Below are positions 21,976 to 33,436 of a stretch of DNA of 64,000 nucleotides, in pieces. This DNA is from Cocos nucifera. Taxonomy: Eukaryota > Streptophyta > Magnoliopsida > Arecales > Arecaceae. Within the stretch, counting starts at the first letter, position 1. Each line of letters starts with the position of its first letter. Location: NCBI GenBank assembly GCA_006176705.1, contig QRFJ01000368.1:114501-178500 (forward strand). The letters run 5' to 3'. Made by a program: the position numbers and the translations under genes. Below the pieces are notes generated by a model. It was not told the origin of the DNA and searched no databases. It saw only the letters and a list, made by a program, of their open reading frames with translations.

Positions 21976-23227
21976 ACACTCGACCAGACCACCTTACCGA
22001 AGGTTTCTGCTGTGATCATCTGAAGTAGGTACCGTTCAAGATGGGTATCATTGATAGCTGTGCTTCAACTTAAGGGGTTGATTGTAGTGGTTGATATGGT
22101 TGAGATGTTGAATATCCTAAGAAGATAATGATGCATTATGAAGAGTTTGATGGGATCATTGATAAGATCAGAAGGCAGAATTGACTGATTAATGGGGACA
22201 ACTTTTTGGTTGAATGGTGTGATTTTATTGTATTGGGCTTAATGGAGACTATAAGCTGATGATCAAAGGGAATGTTGCTTCTGCACAACTATTTAGGACC
22301 TAAGGTCTTCTCCCTCAACAATATTTTTTGAACTTAACTCTTTAGACGGTGTTGTGTAGCAGGTATGGTCCTCACGGTCTATGCATGTACTTCAACTTTC
22401 AACCACTTGGGATAAACAAGTAATTTTTTTAATTAAGGGAAAATTGCTGGTCTGTGATTTAAAACATAATTTAATGCTGAAACATTCTTTACTCATTTTT
22501 ATTCTTGTATTTTATTTTTTGAAATTTGTGTAATCTATTCTGCTTCCATATAACATTGGAGCAGGAATTGGGAATTCTAGTTGAATAGTTGGTTGCATTG
22601 CCTCAGATTTTCTTGCCACTGCTTTTTGTACTTTATATAGCCAGGTAGACAAGTGGGTGAACTCATGCAAAGGTAGGCAAAATGACTCTAGCAAATCCCA
22701 TGCTCACCATGGGATATAATGCATATGTTCACCTTATCATGGGAAACAATGAACATAAGCCATAATACTTTTTAGTGATGAGAAATAGATGCTATTATGG
22801 TTTTCTTGTATTAACCTTATAAAATTAGAGCGTGTATACAAGGTTTGCTATTTTAGCAACAGACCTCATACTGGTATATGACCAGTACACCCTCGACAGA
22901 GTTTTAGTATGGTATGTGCCTTGGTACTGACACTCAATACGAGAGGGGCGTCCCAAGTCTTGGTATCATATTGGTATGGTATGATATGCCCCAACAAGTA
23001 GCGTGGTTTGAGATTGCAAATCTTGCATGCGTATATATTGTTTATATAGCCTTTTATGGTACAATTTTACATTTCTTCTTTAGGGCAACTTTTTTGATTC
23101 TATTATTAATATGCTAGTCATAAGTAGAGCATATCTTTGTCACTTGTAATAGTTGTTGACCAATTTTATTGTTTTTCTAATCTATTATCCAGATAGATTG
23201 CCTTTGGATTTATATTGCTTCGTTCAG

Positions 23228-23346
23228 GATTCCTTCACTTGCTGCTTTAAATCAAATCCTCCAGAGCCATGGAATTGGAATGTGTATCTATTTCCGTTAT
23301 GGTGCTTGGGAGTGATTAGTAGATATGCAATTCTTTTTCCCCTAAG
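23228..23346 (+). pseudogene. GPAT9: GPAT9 exon 2
   Basis: Reads DSFTCCFKSNPPEPWNWNVY followed by LFPLWCLGVISRYAILFPLR, close to the family sequence in the N-terminal membrane region. Acceptor CAG at 23225-23227 and donor GTATG at 23347 are intact, ending in phase 2 (AG|). No lesion here. The following intron is about 28.2 kb. Confidence 0.92.
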
Positions 23347-24193
23347 GTATGAAATGATTTCTTATTCTGAACAACTAAACTTGAATAGCCATTTGGTCTG
23401 AAAGGAAACAACATAGGCTGCATTTTTTACTATAATTTGAATCTCAGCTACACAGTTTTTTCTTTATATGCTAGTATGGTTTTTCTTTATAGCAATCTAG
23501 GCTGTTTGCTATAGTTATTCAGATGTTAACTACTAAGATGATGGATATATGACTGAATTATGATTATGCTGACTGCTTAGATGTTGACAGTCAGCAAACA
23601 GAGCTTGAGCACCATAGAGAGTCTTTCACAGATACATGATATGCCAATAGTTAAAATGAATGATTTTTATTTTTTTATTTTTTGTTTGGCATGTAGTTAC
23701 AATCAAGGTTTTAAATTCTGCGTGATGAGGCTGTCCTGCTTTGCCCATGGAACGGGGTGCGCAGCCATCCAACTCTATTGCTGGGGATGTCTCAAGACGT
23801 GTTGATCGGAATATTGGGATAATGGTGGAATGGATTTGAGACCATGGTTTCAATGATTAGGAAGAAAAAGAGTAAGGCTTATAGGCTAAATTGACATTTT
23901 TGTGACAAATTTTTATCTTAGAGTGATGTCAGAGTTTTAATTAACAACATTACAAATATTTTCTTCTCTGGAGGAGAACTTAACAAGGAAAAAGCTGTAA
24001 GCACACACCATCTTAATGAGAGAATTGGTTGGCCATGTGGAGTAGTTTTTCCTAAAAGCACACTGTCATCTATAGTACAAAAAAAGTTCTGCATGTTTCA
24101 TTGAGGTGTGGTATGCCGGATATTTTTGAAAGGTGCGGGCCTTGTAAATTTCATTGTTAAGTGGAGAAGGATAAGTGTTTACCTTGTGTTATT

Positions 24194-24311
24194 ATAATAG
24201 CCGGTTACTTATCTACTTTCTTTTCATATGAAAATAAGTCTATAAAAAATAGGGCAAGACAGGAGTGGTTCATAGCTAAAATATGAGTATTATGATATTT
24301 GGCCAAACTAA

Positions 24312-24361
<50 letters not shown>

Positions 24362-24495
24362 TAATAGCTGGTTACTTTTCTACTTTCTTTTCACATGAAA
24401 ATAAGTTTATAAAAAACAAGGCAAGATAGGAGTGGTTCATTGCTAAAAGCTAAAATCCAAGTATTAAGATACTTCGCCAAATTAAAATTATCACA
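24194..24495. repeat. Tandem segment duplication with (TC)n(AC)n microsatellite
   Basis: 24194-24313 and 24361-24490 are similar copies (ATAATAGC-GGTTACTT, GGAGTGGTTCAT, CCAAA-TAAAATT), offset by 167 bp. Between them lies a TC run (about 24314-24342) then an AC run to 24361; the second copy ends in a short CACACA remnant. It lies directly beside the outer end of the Tat-like LTR. Confidence 0.8.
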
Positions 24496-24518
24496 CACAA
24501 CATACACATTATACATAC

Positions 24519-25720
24519 TGTTGCAGCCCGTCTTCGGTGAGATAGTCGATCGGGAGCTAAGTTGTTGCGCCTGAGTACCGAACATCAACAAACCTAAAAA
24601 GAAAGTCCTCTTATCAGAAGTTGTCTGATAGGGGATCCTCCAATGCTTAAGCTAGCTGGAGAAAGGAAACAACCAGAAAGAGCCAAAAAGCGAGATTGAA
24701 AGCTTATAATATAAAAACTTATCAGTCCCCATTGCTTACAGGTATTTATAGGGTAAGTGATACCGTTATTGTGTAACTCTTGTCGCTGAATATTTGGGAC
24801 GTGAGAGTTATGGCATTTAGTGGACAGTTACCTCATTAACTGCCGTTAAGACTGAATAATGGGCCGCTCATGGACGACTATCATGCTCCATGTTTGCATG
24901 TAGTTAATGCTCATGTCGAATAATCACCGTCGATTTAGATAGTCGGTATGGCTCCAAGGAAGTAGTCGGCTAGATGTCGAATATCACCAACTAATCGTAG
25001 GTTGTATGTCTAACCAAGTCGGTTAGACGCCGACTTGATTAGGTCCATCGCACTTAGTCGATAAAGTCCTATCGATCTTAGTTGGTCAAACGTCGATTAG
25101 GTCAGAGCTTATTGATCCAAGTCGGGTTAAATCACTGGCGCTCATCTGGTGCTGAGACGAGAAAGAACCAATTGTTATGGATTTAGTCGGTGGGGGGGGG
25201 GTGAGGAAGAAGGATAGTCGGCTAAGCGATAAGGATCTATCCCAACGCTTGCCCTCAACTCTCGAGTCTAATTCTGTAGCTTTAATCGGCCGAAGGAAGT
25301 TAATTGTTGTACGGGTCCGAGTTGCTTTTTTCAATAATTCTTCGTTTAATGTTGTCCTGAAAGCTGCGTCTAGCCGTCCTGTCATTTCGGAGAACGAGTT
25401 GTCGTTTTGTCATTTCGTAGAATATCTGGTGGCTTTGTCGCATTGCAGGTTGAGCAGCAGTTAATGCCGCGAATCTCTTGAGACGATCTTCCATAATGAT
25501 TGCAAGAGATCGGGTGGTTGAACAATAATTCATTGAGCAGCCCGAGTCGTCCATGTGTCAATCGTCGATTAGCTCGATTTGTGATCATGCAGATTCGGAT
25601 GATTTCATGCAATCTCAAGGGCAGTGTGCTAAAAAGCTGAGAAAATGGTCGGTTGAGATTGATGCCACATGTCGAAATCTCTGAGGAGGTCACAATTCCC
25701 TGTGTTGATCATGACCGTCG
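24519..25720 (-). repeat. Probable 3' LTR region of the Tat-like element
   Basis: The outer end at 24519 is TGTTGCAGCC. A minus-strand TATA-like CTATAAATACC lies near 24743-24753, in the right place for an LTR promoter. The stretch is rich in GTCGG/CCGAC motifs. The inner border is uncertain and lies somewhere before 25720; the second LTR is absent, so the ends cannot be compared. Confidence 0.45.
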
Positions 25721-25728
25721 AAGGTCTC

Positions 25729-25737
25729 TATAAATAG
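25729..25737 (+). promoter_or_regulatory. TATA box for the antisense accessory ORF
   Basis: TATAAATAG on the plus strand, 113 bp before ATG 25842, followed by a pyrimidine-rich leader (CTCCCCTTTAGCTCTTCCTCC). It is antisense to the retrotransposon, so it could drive the accessory ORF independently of the LTR. Confidence 0.55.
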
Positions 25738-25841
25738 GGGTCATCTCCCCTTTAGCTCTTCCTCCGATTCTAGTGCCTTTGCCTTCAACCTAGAGTTTTT
25801 GCTCCTTAGAGTGTCTGTCTTCCTGTGGTTTAGGCTTCATC

Positions 25842-28200
25842 ATGGTCGGTCTTCTCTTTCCTTGTTGGTCTTCATCGTCATCAGTTCTTCCCAAAGGTTA
25901 TTCCTCTTTATCTCCCTCTTTAGGTTTTTGTCTTGATTTTTTCACTTCTTCGGTTTTTGTCTGGATGGCTTCTTCTGGTAAAGAGTCCAAAGACGAGAAC
26001 ATGGTGGGAGACCAAAGTTCTCAGACTCCAACTATTCAGAGGGAGATTGAGGAAGTTCCTTAGGATGATCCTGAAGATGTTTCTTCTTGGCAGGATCATC
26101 CCAATCCTAAAGAGTCGGATGAATGGCCGGCTCCCGTGAATCTTCTTAGGCCTCTCGTCGAGAGGTCCGAATTGTCTGAGGCCGATATTCAATGGCTAAG
26201 GGATCACTATCATATCCCTAGTTGGTATCGGCTAATGGCATCTGGCGAAGAAGGTCGGTGTGTTCGTCCTCCGGACGGCTACATTGCCATCTATGAGGAG
26301 TTCCTTCATTCGGGACTCTGATTCTCCCTTCATCCCTTTTTTGCTAATGTTCTTGATTTGTACCACGTAGTTCCTACCCAGCTCACACTCAATTTCTTTA
26401 GAATTTTGTCTTCTTTTGTAGTTCTTTATCATCTTTTCATTTTGAGCCAGGAATCTTACTCTTTCGAGCTCTTTTACGTTGTAAAAACATCTTTGGGAAC
26501 AAGGGTGGTGGTCCTTCAGTCCTCGGTATAGACGTCAGTTTATCACCAAACTTTCCTCTTCCATCCATAGATGAAAGAATAAGTTTTTGTATGTAGCTGC
26601 CGACCAGCCTTGAGGCTTTCACTAGAACTGGACCACCCCCAGTCTTTCCCCGAATAAAAATGACGTGGTCTTGGAAGAAGATCTGGAATTGTATGATCGG
26701 CTGTTCGGCATGCAGGTTCCTTCGCAGCGGGAGCTTCTCGAGGAGCAATTATTGTATGACGTCGGGATAAGCTCGACCAGTTACTTAGTAGATTCCCCCC
26801 ATAGATAATTGTAATTCTCTTCTCTTTCTTTTCTTGTAGACTAACTTATTTTTTTGTTGTTGTCTTGTAGGCATGAGGATCTCGGCGGAATTCCTTCATC
26901 GTGCCGTCAAGAAGAAGCCAAGATTCGGGCCTGGCGAACCTTCTTGGGGTCCTCGAGGGAACTGAGAGAAGGATCTTCCCCTCGGATGAGGAGTACACGA
27001 TTATTGTCGCCGCCCCGACCACCATCGGAGTGATCTTCACCGCTGTCTCCTGCTGAAGTTGTTCCTACCGATGATGATGTCTTCGTCGCCAAGGCCCCGA
27101 CCAGGCTAATTGGCACGGTCCAAGCCTTGCCGGCCCAGGTTAGAATGGGTGGCGATGGAGCAACTGGTCGGGGGGATGCTGACAAGGGGAAAGCTCTGGT
27201 GCTCCCTACCTTCGCTGTCGACCGTGGTCCTGATGATTCTTTCGGGAAGGCCACCATCACCCTCGGTATGCGCATCAAGGCAACCGACCAAGCGCTCTAA
27301 GATCATCGACTCACCGGGGAGTTGATAAAGATGTGATGTTGCTTGCAGACTAGAAAGTTAGGAAGGCTTGCCTAGTCTCGGAGATCCTTTCGGGCTCCTA
27401 CGCGTCGTTGTTGTTGGTAAGTCTTTGACCTTTCTTCTTCAGTATTGAGTCAACAGTTCTTTTGTCGAATAGTTGTGTTGGCCGAATAAATAACTTAACC
27501 AAATTTTTGATTTTCTCTTTTGTGGTTGGCACATGATGCGATAATTTTGTACGAGGGGTTGATCGGCTTTGCGCGGCTTAACTCCGAGCTTGAAGATAAG
27601 GCCTAGACTGCGAATGCTCGGGCCGAAGTCGCTAAAGAACTTCTCCACGCTGTTAAAGAGTGGGAGAAGAAATATCAAGAGAAGATTGCTCTATTGGAGG
27701 CTGGATTGGCGTCTTCCCAGGACAAGGCTGCTGATTTGGAAACCTAGTAGAAGAAGAACAAGAAAAAGTTCGAGAAGTTGAGGGCTGACTACCAGAAGAT
27801 GGAATCGATAGAATCTGCCCTCAACGAGAAAATCGGCAAATGGTAGGAAGCCAAAAATTCCGCCCAAGAGTTGAAGGACAAATTGTCGGCAGTGGAAACT
27901 CAGGCCTAGGAGGCAACTTCATGGGCACTGGCCGAGTTTCGAGTCCAAGGAGTACGAGGATGAGCTCACCGAAGGTTCTGCGGGCACATACCGACTTGGG
28001 TTCATGGACTGTAAGAGGGCTATAAGTCAATTGCAGCCCAAGTTGGACCTGAGCGGGTTGCAGCCAGAGAACCTCCTAGACGAAGGAGATTTAGGGAGCG
28101 ATGGGGAAGCAGACATCGCAAAAGATCAAAAGATCATCCTTCGTCCTCTTAGGCTGTTTTTGTTTTTTCTGCTTTTGTAATTTTTGTTCCTCAGTTTTGT
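25842..28200 (+). pseudogene. Antisense accessory ORF, putative gypsy-type transposon domain
   Basis: From ATG 25842 (or ATG 25965, MASSGKESKDENMVGDQSS) one frame runs on through DVSSWQDHPNPKESDEWPAP, SELSEADIQWLRDHYHIPSW, GEEGRCVRPPDGYIAIYEEF and LHPFFANVLDLYHVVPTQLT. This is the plant putative gypsy type transposon domain (Pfam Transposase_28 kind). In-frame stops interrupt it at about 26061 (after EEVP) and 26319 (after HSGL, likely CGA to TGA). Further on (27550-28020) is a coiled-coil-like K/E/L/A-rich stretch (ELEDKA, KELLHAVKEWEKKYQEKI) with more stops. In maize Grande the comparable gene encodes a nuclear protein made from its own promoter; its role is unknown. The copy here is dead. 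Confidence 0.7.
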
Positions 28201-29535
28201 AATGAACTCCTTTCAATGAAATGATTTTCTTTTGCTTTTCAATTCCGACTTGTGTTTGTTTGCATATCTTCCTTCTTTGGTTATTTTTGCGAAATGGCTA
28301 AATAAAGTAGTTGCTAAGATTAAATAAGATAGCCGGTAGGAAGTTGCAAATGCATAGCCGAGTAGATAGACTCAAAAAAATTTTCAAGTCAAATAGTTGG
28401 TTTTTGCTAGGGAACTTAGTCGGATTTGAAGCGATTGTAGATCATCATTCATAGATCATTCCACTAAATCGGAACTTAATTGGTTAAAGAATATTTCTTT
28501 AATTTATTCCAGACTAATCGATCCTTAGTCAGTTGGGAGCAAGCTGACTAACTACTTTTCTATCCGCTTTGGCTTGCATGCAAACCGTAGCTTATGCGCT
28601 TGCGGCCCTTAGGCTGTAGCTGGTACTAATGTTTTTGGAACCAACCTGAATCGAGCGGTTCAGGGCATTCCGAATCAAACCGGCCCGGTTCGATCGTAAA
28701 AATTGGCACAGAAAAAAATAAAAAAATAGAAAACCATTCGGTTCGGCCCCGAATCGGGCAGTACGGGCCTAAACCGGTTGGTTCGGCCCTATTTTGGATC
28801 GAACCTAATGGTTCGGTGCTTATATTCAGGGAAAGAGGAAGAGAGGAAGCCTTTCGGCTTTCTCTCCTTGTTTTTGGGTTCGTTTGAAGCTTTGCTCGCT
28901 CTCCCACTCCAGATACACTAGAAAAACAAAGAAAGAAGATTGATTAAAGGTAAGTAACTCATCCTAGCTCTCTCTCTTCTTTTCTCTTCTTTTTTTAAAA
29001 GAATCATGAAAAATGAAAAAACGAGAGACTGTCAAATTTTTTTTTGTATGATTTTAATATATGTGGTAGATGTATGGATGATCTATAGAACGACACTAAA
29101 ATTATTAATTTTTGTTAAGTATATAATTTTTAAAATTAAAAAATATATTTTTAGAATAAAAATTATTAAAAAATAAATTTTAAAAAAATTATAAAATCAG
29201 ATTATTAATGAAGGACTTACAAGCTACTTTCGATATAAATTTGGTGTCGATTTATCAATATTTTAATGCATTTTGTGCATAGTATTTTAGACCTAAATTT
29301 CAAAAAAATAGCATTTTATACATGTTCATGGACTAAGAAATTTATATGTAGCATCAATGATAAGATTCTACATGAATGTAAGGTCAAATTTTTTTTCTAA
29401 TTTTTTATTTTTTAATATAATTTTTTAAAAATAATAATAAAAATAATTAAATAATTTATAAAATATAAAAAAAGATAAATAAAATATATTATTTTTATGT
29501 AATTATTAAAATAATATGTTTGTCAATTTTCAAAA

Positions 29536-32500
29536 ATGGATCCATTGTGAAAGAAGGAGAATCCGGAGCGTGACATTGGTTGGGAGCATGGAGAAATGCT
29601 CTCAAGCCAACATCATTAGAAATGTAAATAGTGTAACATATAATTCAAAGAAGGGGTTGCACAGTTAAAGTAACATTTGGCTAGCAGCTGTCCGAATGCA
29701 AGCTATGTACCGTAAGTATCCACAGGAGGTCCGTCAATTGATGAAATACTTTGCTGATTTTAAATTAACAAAGAAAAAAAAATTTAAAAAAGGTAGAGGT
29801 AGACCGTCGAGCAGTAGAGCAATTTTCTTATCATTCTAGAAAATCAGAGGAAGGATCTGCTCCAGATGAGCAGGCACAGATCGATGCTATCATTCGGACG
29901 AGCATGGATGATCAATGGCAGTTAGAGGAGCTGGTCAGGCATAGAGCTTCATTTGGGCCATCAGTTTATGAGAGTGGATTAGGCTCAAGAAGCACTACAG
30001 TAGAGTCTGAGTCATGATTTAGGAGGACATCCTCAGTTAGAGAGCCCATCAGTAGAGGTAGTAGTCGTCTTACATCCATGTTGGGAGCATTTGGTAGTAG
30101 AAAGAAATTCTCTAGAAAGATTTCAACAGGAGCCACTATTTATGATTTGGATCTACATGCCTTTTCTAGTAGAGATTCCAAGCAATAAAGAATTGACACT
30201 ATATTGAAGAAGGGATATGTGGCGAGCTATTGCATCTTGGTTTTACTTCAGCCACATCCCAGCGAATGCTGCAGACAATCCATATTATCGCTCTGCCATT
30301 TCATCTATATAGGCTGTCGGTTCAGATGTTGAACCTTTAGGACCAAGAGATATCCATGGTGAGCTTCTTGACAACCATAAGAAGAATTTCGAGAAGTAGA
30401 TTTCATCATTTAAGAGCAAGTGGCCTGTATATGGATTGACTGTGATATATGATGGTTGGACTGATCCTACTAGATGAAGCATCATCAACTTCTTGACATA
30501 TTATGATGGAAGAATATTTTTTTGTAAGTCTATTGATGCTTCAACTGAGATGCACGATGCTAGCTACATCTTTAAATTGATGAAGGAGGTGATTGATCAA
30601 GTAGGAGAATAGAATATCATGCAGATTATTATAGATAATGGACCACAATATAAGGCTGCAGGAGAGTTGTTGATGGAGCAGCGACCACATTTTCTGGAAC
30701 CCTATGCTACGCATTGTATTGATTTGATGATATTGGAAAGATTTATAGGATGTAGAAGATAGTAAAGTCGGCATAGAGTATCACCAGATTTATTTATAAC
30801 CATACATAGATCCTATCATTGATGCGGTAGTATGTTGGAGGCAATATATTGATACCAAGTGTCACACGTTTTGCTATCAAATATATAGCACTTGATAGTC
30901 TGATTGATAGGAAAGTACAGCTACATCAAATATTTATCAGTAGTGAATGGCAGGAGAGCAGATATACTAGGGCAGGCACTGAGGGTGAATGGCAGGAGAG
31001 CAGATATGCTAGGACAGGCACTGAGGAGAGCATTGTGGAGAGCTTAGTGACCAGACAATCATTCTGGTAGTAGGCTGAGAGGATAGTGGTGGCTATCAAG
31101 CCTATATATGAAATGCTTCGGGCTGTCGATGGTGAGCGATATCCTCAGATGGACTTCCTATATCATATAATGGAGAGGGCAAAGGAACAAATCAAGGTGG
31201 CAGATCCAAGACATGCACATGAGTATATCAGGATCATCGACCGTTGATGGGGTTATCAGATGGGTAGGAAGTTGCACTTAGCAGGTAAGTAGCAAATCAA
31301 CAACTTTTTGAAAATTTATATAAATAAAGTTATTCAATTATGACAATCTATGTGCAGCTTACTATCTGAATTCGAGGTTCCTGTACTCCATACTTAGAAT
31401 TGGCATGGATGAAGAGCTTTTGTCCGCTCTACGAAATATAATAAATAAGATGGAGCCCAATGCAGATATCGCAGCTATGTATCTTGAACAAGTTCAGTTC
31501 AGTGATGTTTATTAATCTAGCGATGTCTTCGATAAATAAGATATTATAAGTTTATAACAAATACTTTTTTACAGACGAAAATATTTAGAGAGGACATAGA
31601 ATCATTTGGAAGTAATGTAGTAGTTAAAAGCAAATCAAAGATGAATCCAGGTATATATCAATAAGTTTATTTTTATATTCAATCTTATTTTTGATTTTCA
31701 TGATTTTCAATTATTTTATAGCTGAATGATGGGTGCATTTTGGTGGATCTACATGACATCTGAGGGATCTTGCCATCAAGATCCTCTCCCAGACGGTTCT
31801 ATCGAGTGGATGTGAGCATAACTGGTTGATTTTTGCCCTTATCCATAGCAAGCAGAGAAACTATCTGAAATAGAAATATCTCAACAATCTTATATATGTA
31901 CACTACAATATGAGATTGAGGCTCAAATTCATTCAGGAGAAAGTCCAACTGAAGTATTTGGATCCAACTTATAGTGATTTTGTTGCTGAAGATGAAGATG
32001 ATCCGATGACCGGATGGATTATGAGTCAGCAGTAGGATCCAGAGCTTGATGAGCCATGATCGCCTCCACGATCAGCCAGTTTTGTTGCTAGCGAGGTTGG
32101 GGTGGATGCCTTTCAATGGGCTAACAATAACATTCCACCGAGACGTTCAACCGATATGCCACAGCATCTGCCCTCACAGCCTAGGTAGCCAGAGCGAGAT
32201 ATTAGCAAAAGAAAAGAAAGGACAAGTATGGCACCAGTAGAGCCCGAGCATTCGGTTCATTCAGATTCATATACTAGATGGACCAATAGTGGTAGTTCTT
32301 CAGGTAGTCATGGATTTGATGATCATGGAGGGACCGGAGGACAGGAGACATAGCCAGAGTCAGTTGGTGGTCTTCGATTCACTGGTGAGTCTCAGTTTAC
32401 GCACGCCACACAGGATGGGAACCATGGTGCACGTCCTGATAGAGCCCACGGTGATACGATTTCATATAAACGACAGGCTCCATGAGGTCGTTCAGGACAT

Positions 32501-32899
32501 GATTCAGCTGCAGATTACCTCGCACATGGAGTAGGATCTATAGATATATTAGGTTCATCTTCATATTCTGGATCCTCCTATCCGCAGCCACAGCCATCCT
32601 ATGACCCTTACAGATATGGATATGGATATGGTGCATCAAAGATATCTTCTAGTGGCTACTATCCTATGCAGTCCGGAGCATCTTACGGATCGAATTTTGC
32701 TACTAGTATATTTGGATGGGCTCCTTCACAACCATACTATCAATTCGAGGATATCGCTCAGAGCCAGGACCTTAGTGATACTTCGAGGATGAGTTATGAT
32801 CCAGCATACCTATCTTATGGATCTAGCTGGACTGATATTCCTTTTGAATATGTAAATGATCCTACTATTTATGGACATCGACGGTCGATCGAATTTTGA
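29536..32899 (+). pseudogene. hAT transposase (BED, DUF659, hATC), decayed
   Basis: Remains of a plant hAT transposase on the plus strand. From ATG 29536 there is a BED zinc-finger region (DIGWEHGEML, HLASSCPNA). Around 30400-30760 is the DUF659/RNase H-like part (VYGLTVIYDGWTDPTR, INFLTYYDGR, SIDASTEMHDASYIFKLMKE, IIIDNGPQYKAAGELLMEQR, ATHCIDLM), including the DGWTD and DN acidic positions. Around 31740-31920 is the hATC dimerisation region (LAIKILSQTVLSSGCEHNW, FALIHSKQRNYL). 32666-32899 is a Y/S/G-rich C-terminal tail. There are many in-frame stops and frame changes, so no active enzyme. A 42-bp tandem duplication lies at 30943-31026. Confidence 0.85.
30943..31026. repeat. 42-bp tandem duplication in the transposase pseudogene
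   Basis: Two units (30943-30984, 30985-31026) each encode EWQESRY-R-GTE and differ by a few bases. The length is a multiple of three, so the frame is kept. Confidence 0.85.
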
Positions 32900-33436
32900 T
32901 AAATAGTACGTATTTAATATTGAAAAGATTTTTTTAATTAATTTAAGCATTTTAGGATCCAATGATATCTGATTTATGTATTTTATATTCGTATCACATA
33001 CAATTAACATTATTTTCGAATTTTGAGGGTACGAATATTAATTAATATCACTAAATAATAATTTAAATTTTTTTTCAAAAAAAATTGAATATTTTTCTTG
33101 AAAAATAATAAAAAATAATACAAAATGGTGTGCTAGTTTGACCGGCATGCTTTCCGTACCGTGTGTCGGTACGGTTCGGTACCAGTATTGTACCATACCG
33201 ACCAGCGATCGGTACGGTCACCTGTACCAGTATCAAAAATCTTGGCTCGTACGCTTGCGGTTGTTGGACCTTATGGCTCATTTTGCTTTTTTGTTAATCG
33301 AGTGGCAGTCGAATAACGTTTCGTCGGGTACTAGCCGACGATGCAATTTTTTGGCTGTGTGTCGAGCAACCAAGTTATTTGGTAGGTTGTCGAGTATTTG
33401 AACTATTCGGCACAGAATTGTAGGAAAAAAATTTAT

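Larger units (their letters stand above)
28619..33252 (+). mobile_element. hAT transposon inserted in the Tat-like element
   Basis: Element 28627-33244 is flanked by near-identical 8-mers GCTGGTAC (28619-28626) and GCTCGTAC (33245-33252). The ends are imperfect inverted repeats (TAATGTTTTTGGAACC against CAAGATTTTTGATACTGG read inward). The subterminal regions hold short repeated motifs: GGTTCG/CGAACC near 28640-28810 and CGGTAC near 33160-33225. The interior encodes a decayed hAT transposase. The boundaries rest on imperfect repeats, so they are probable rather than certain. Confidence 0.65.

Noticed and set aside
22850..22990. TGGTAT-rich stretch as a copy of the CGGTAC-rich end at 33.1 kb
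   Set aside because: Some resemblance, but too diverged to support homology by eye.
25842..26460. Host gene on the plus strand
   Set aside because: Matches the gypsy-associated accessory domain, carries stops and sits between integrase and LTR of a Tat-like element.
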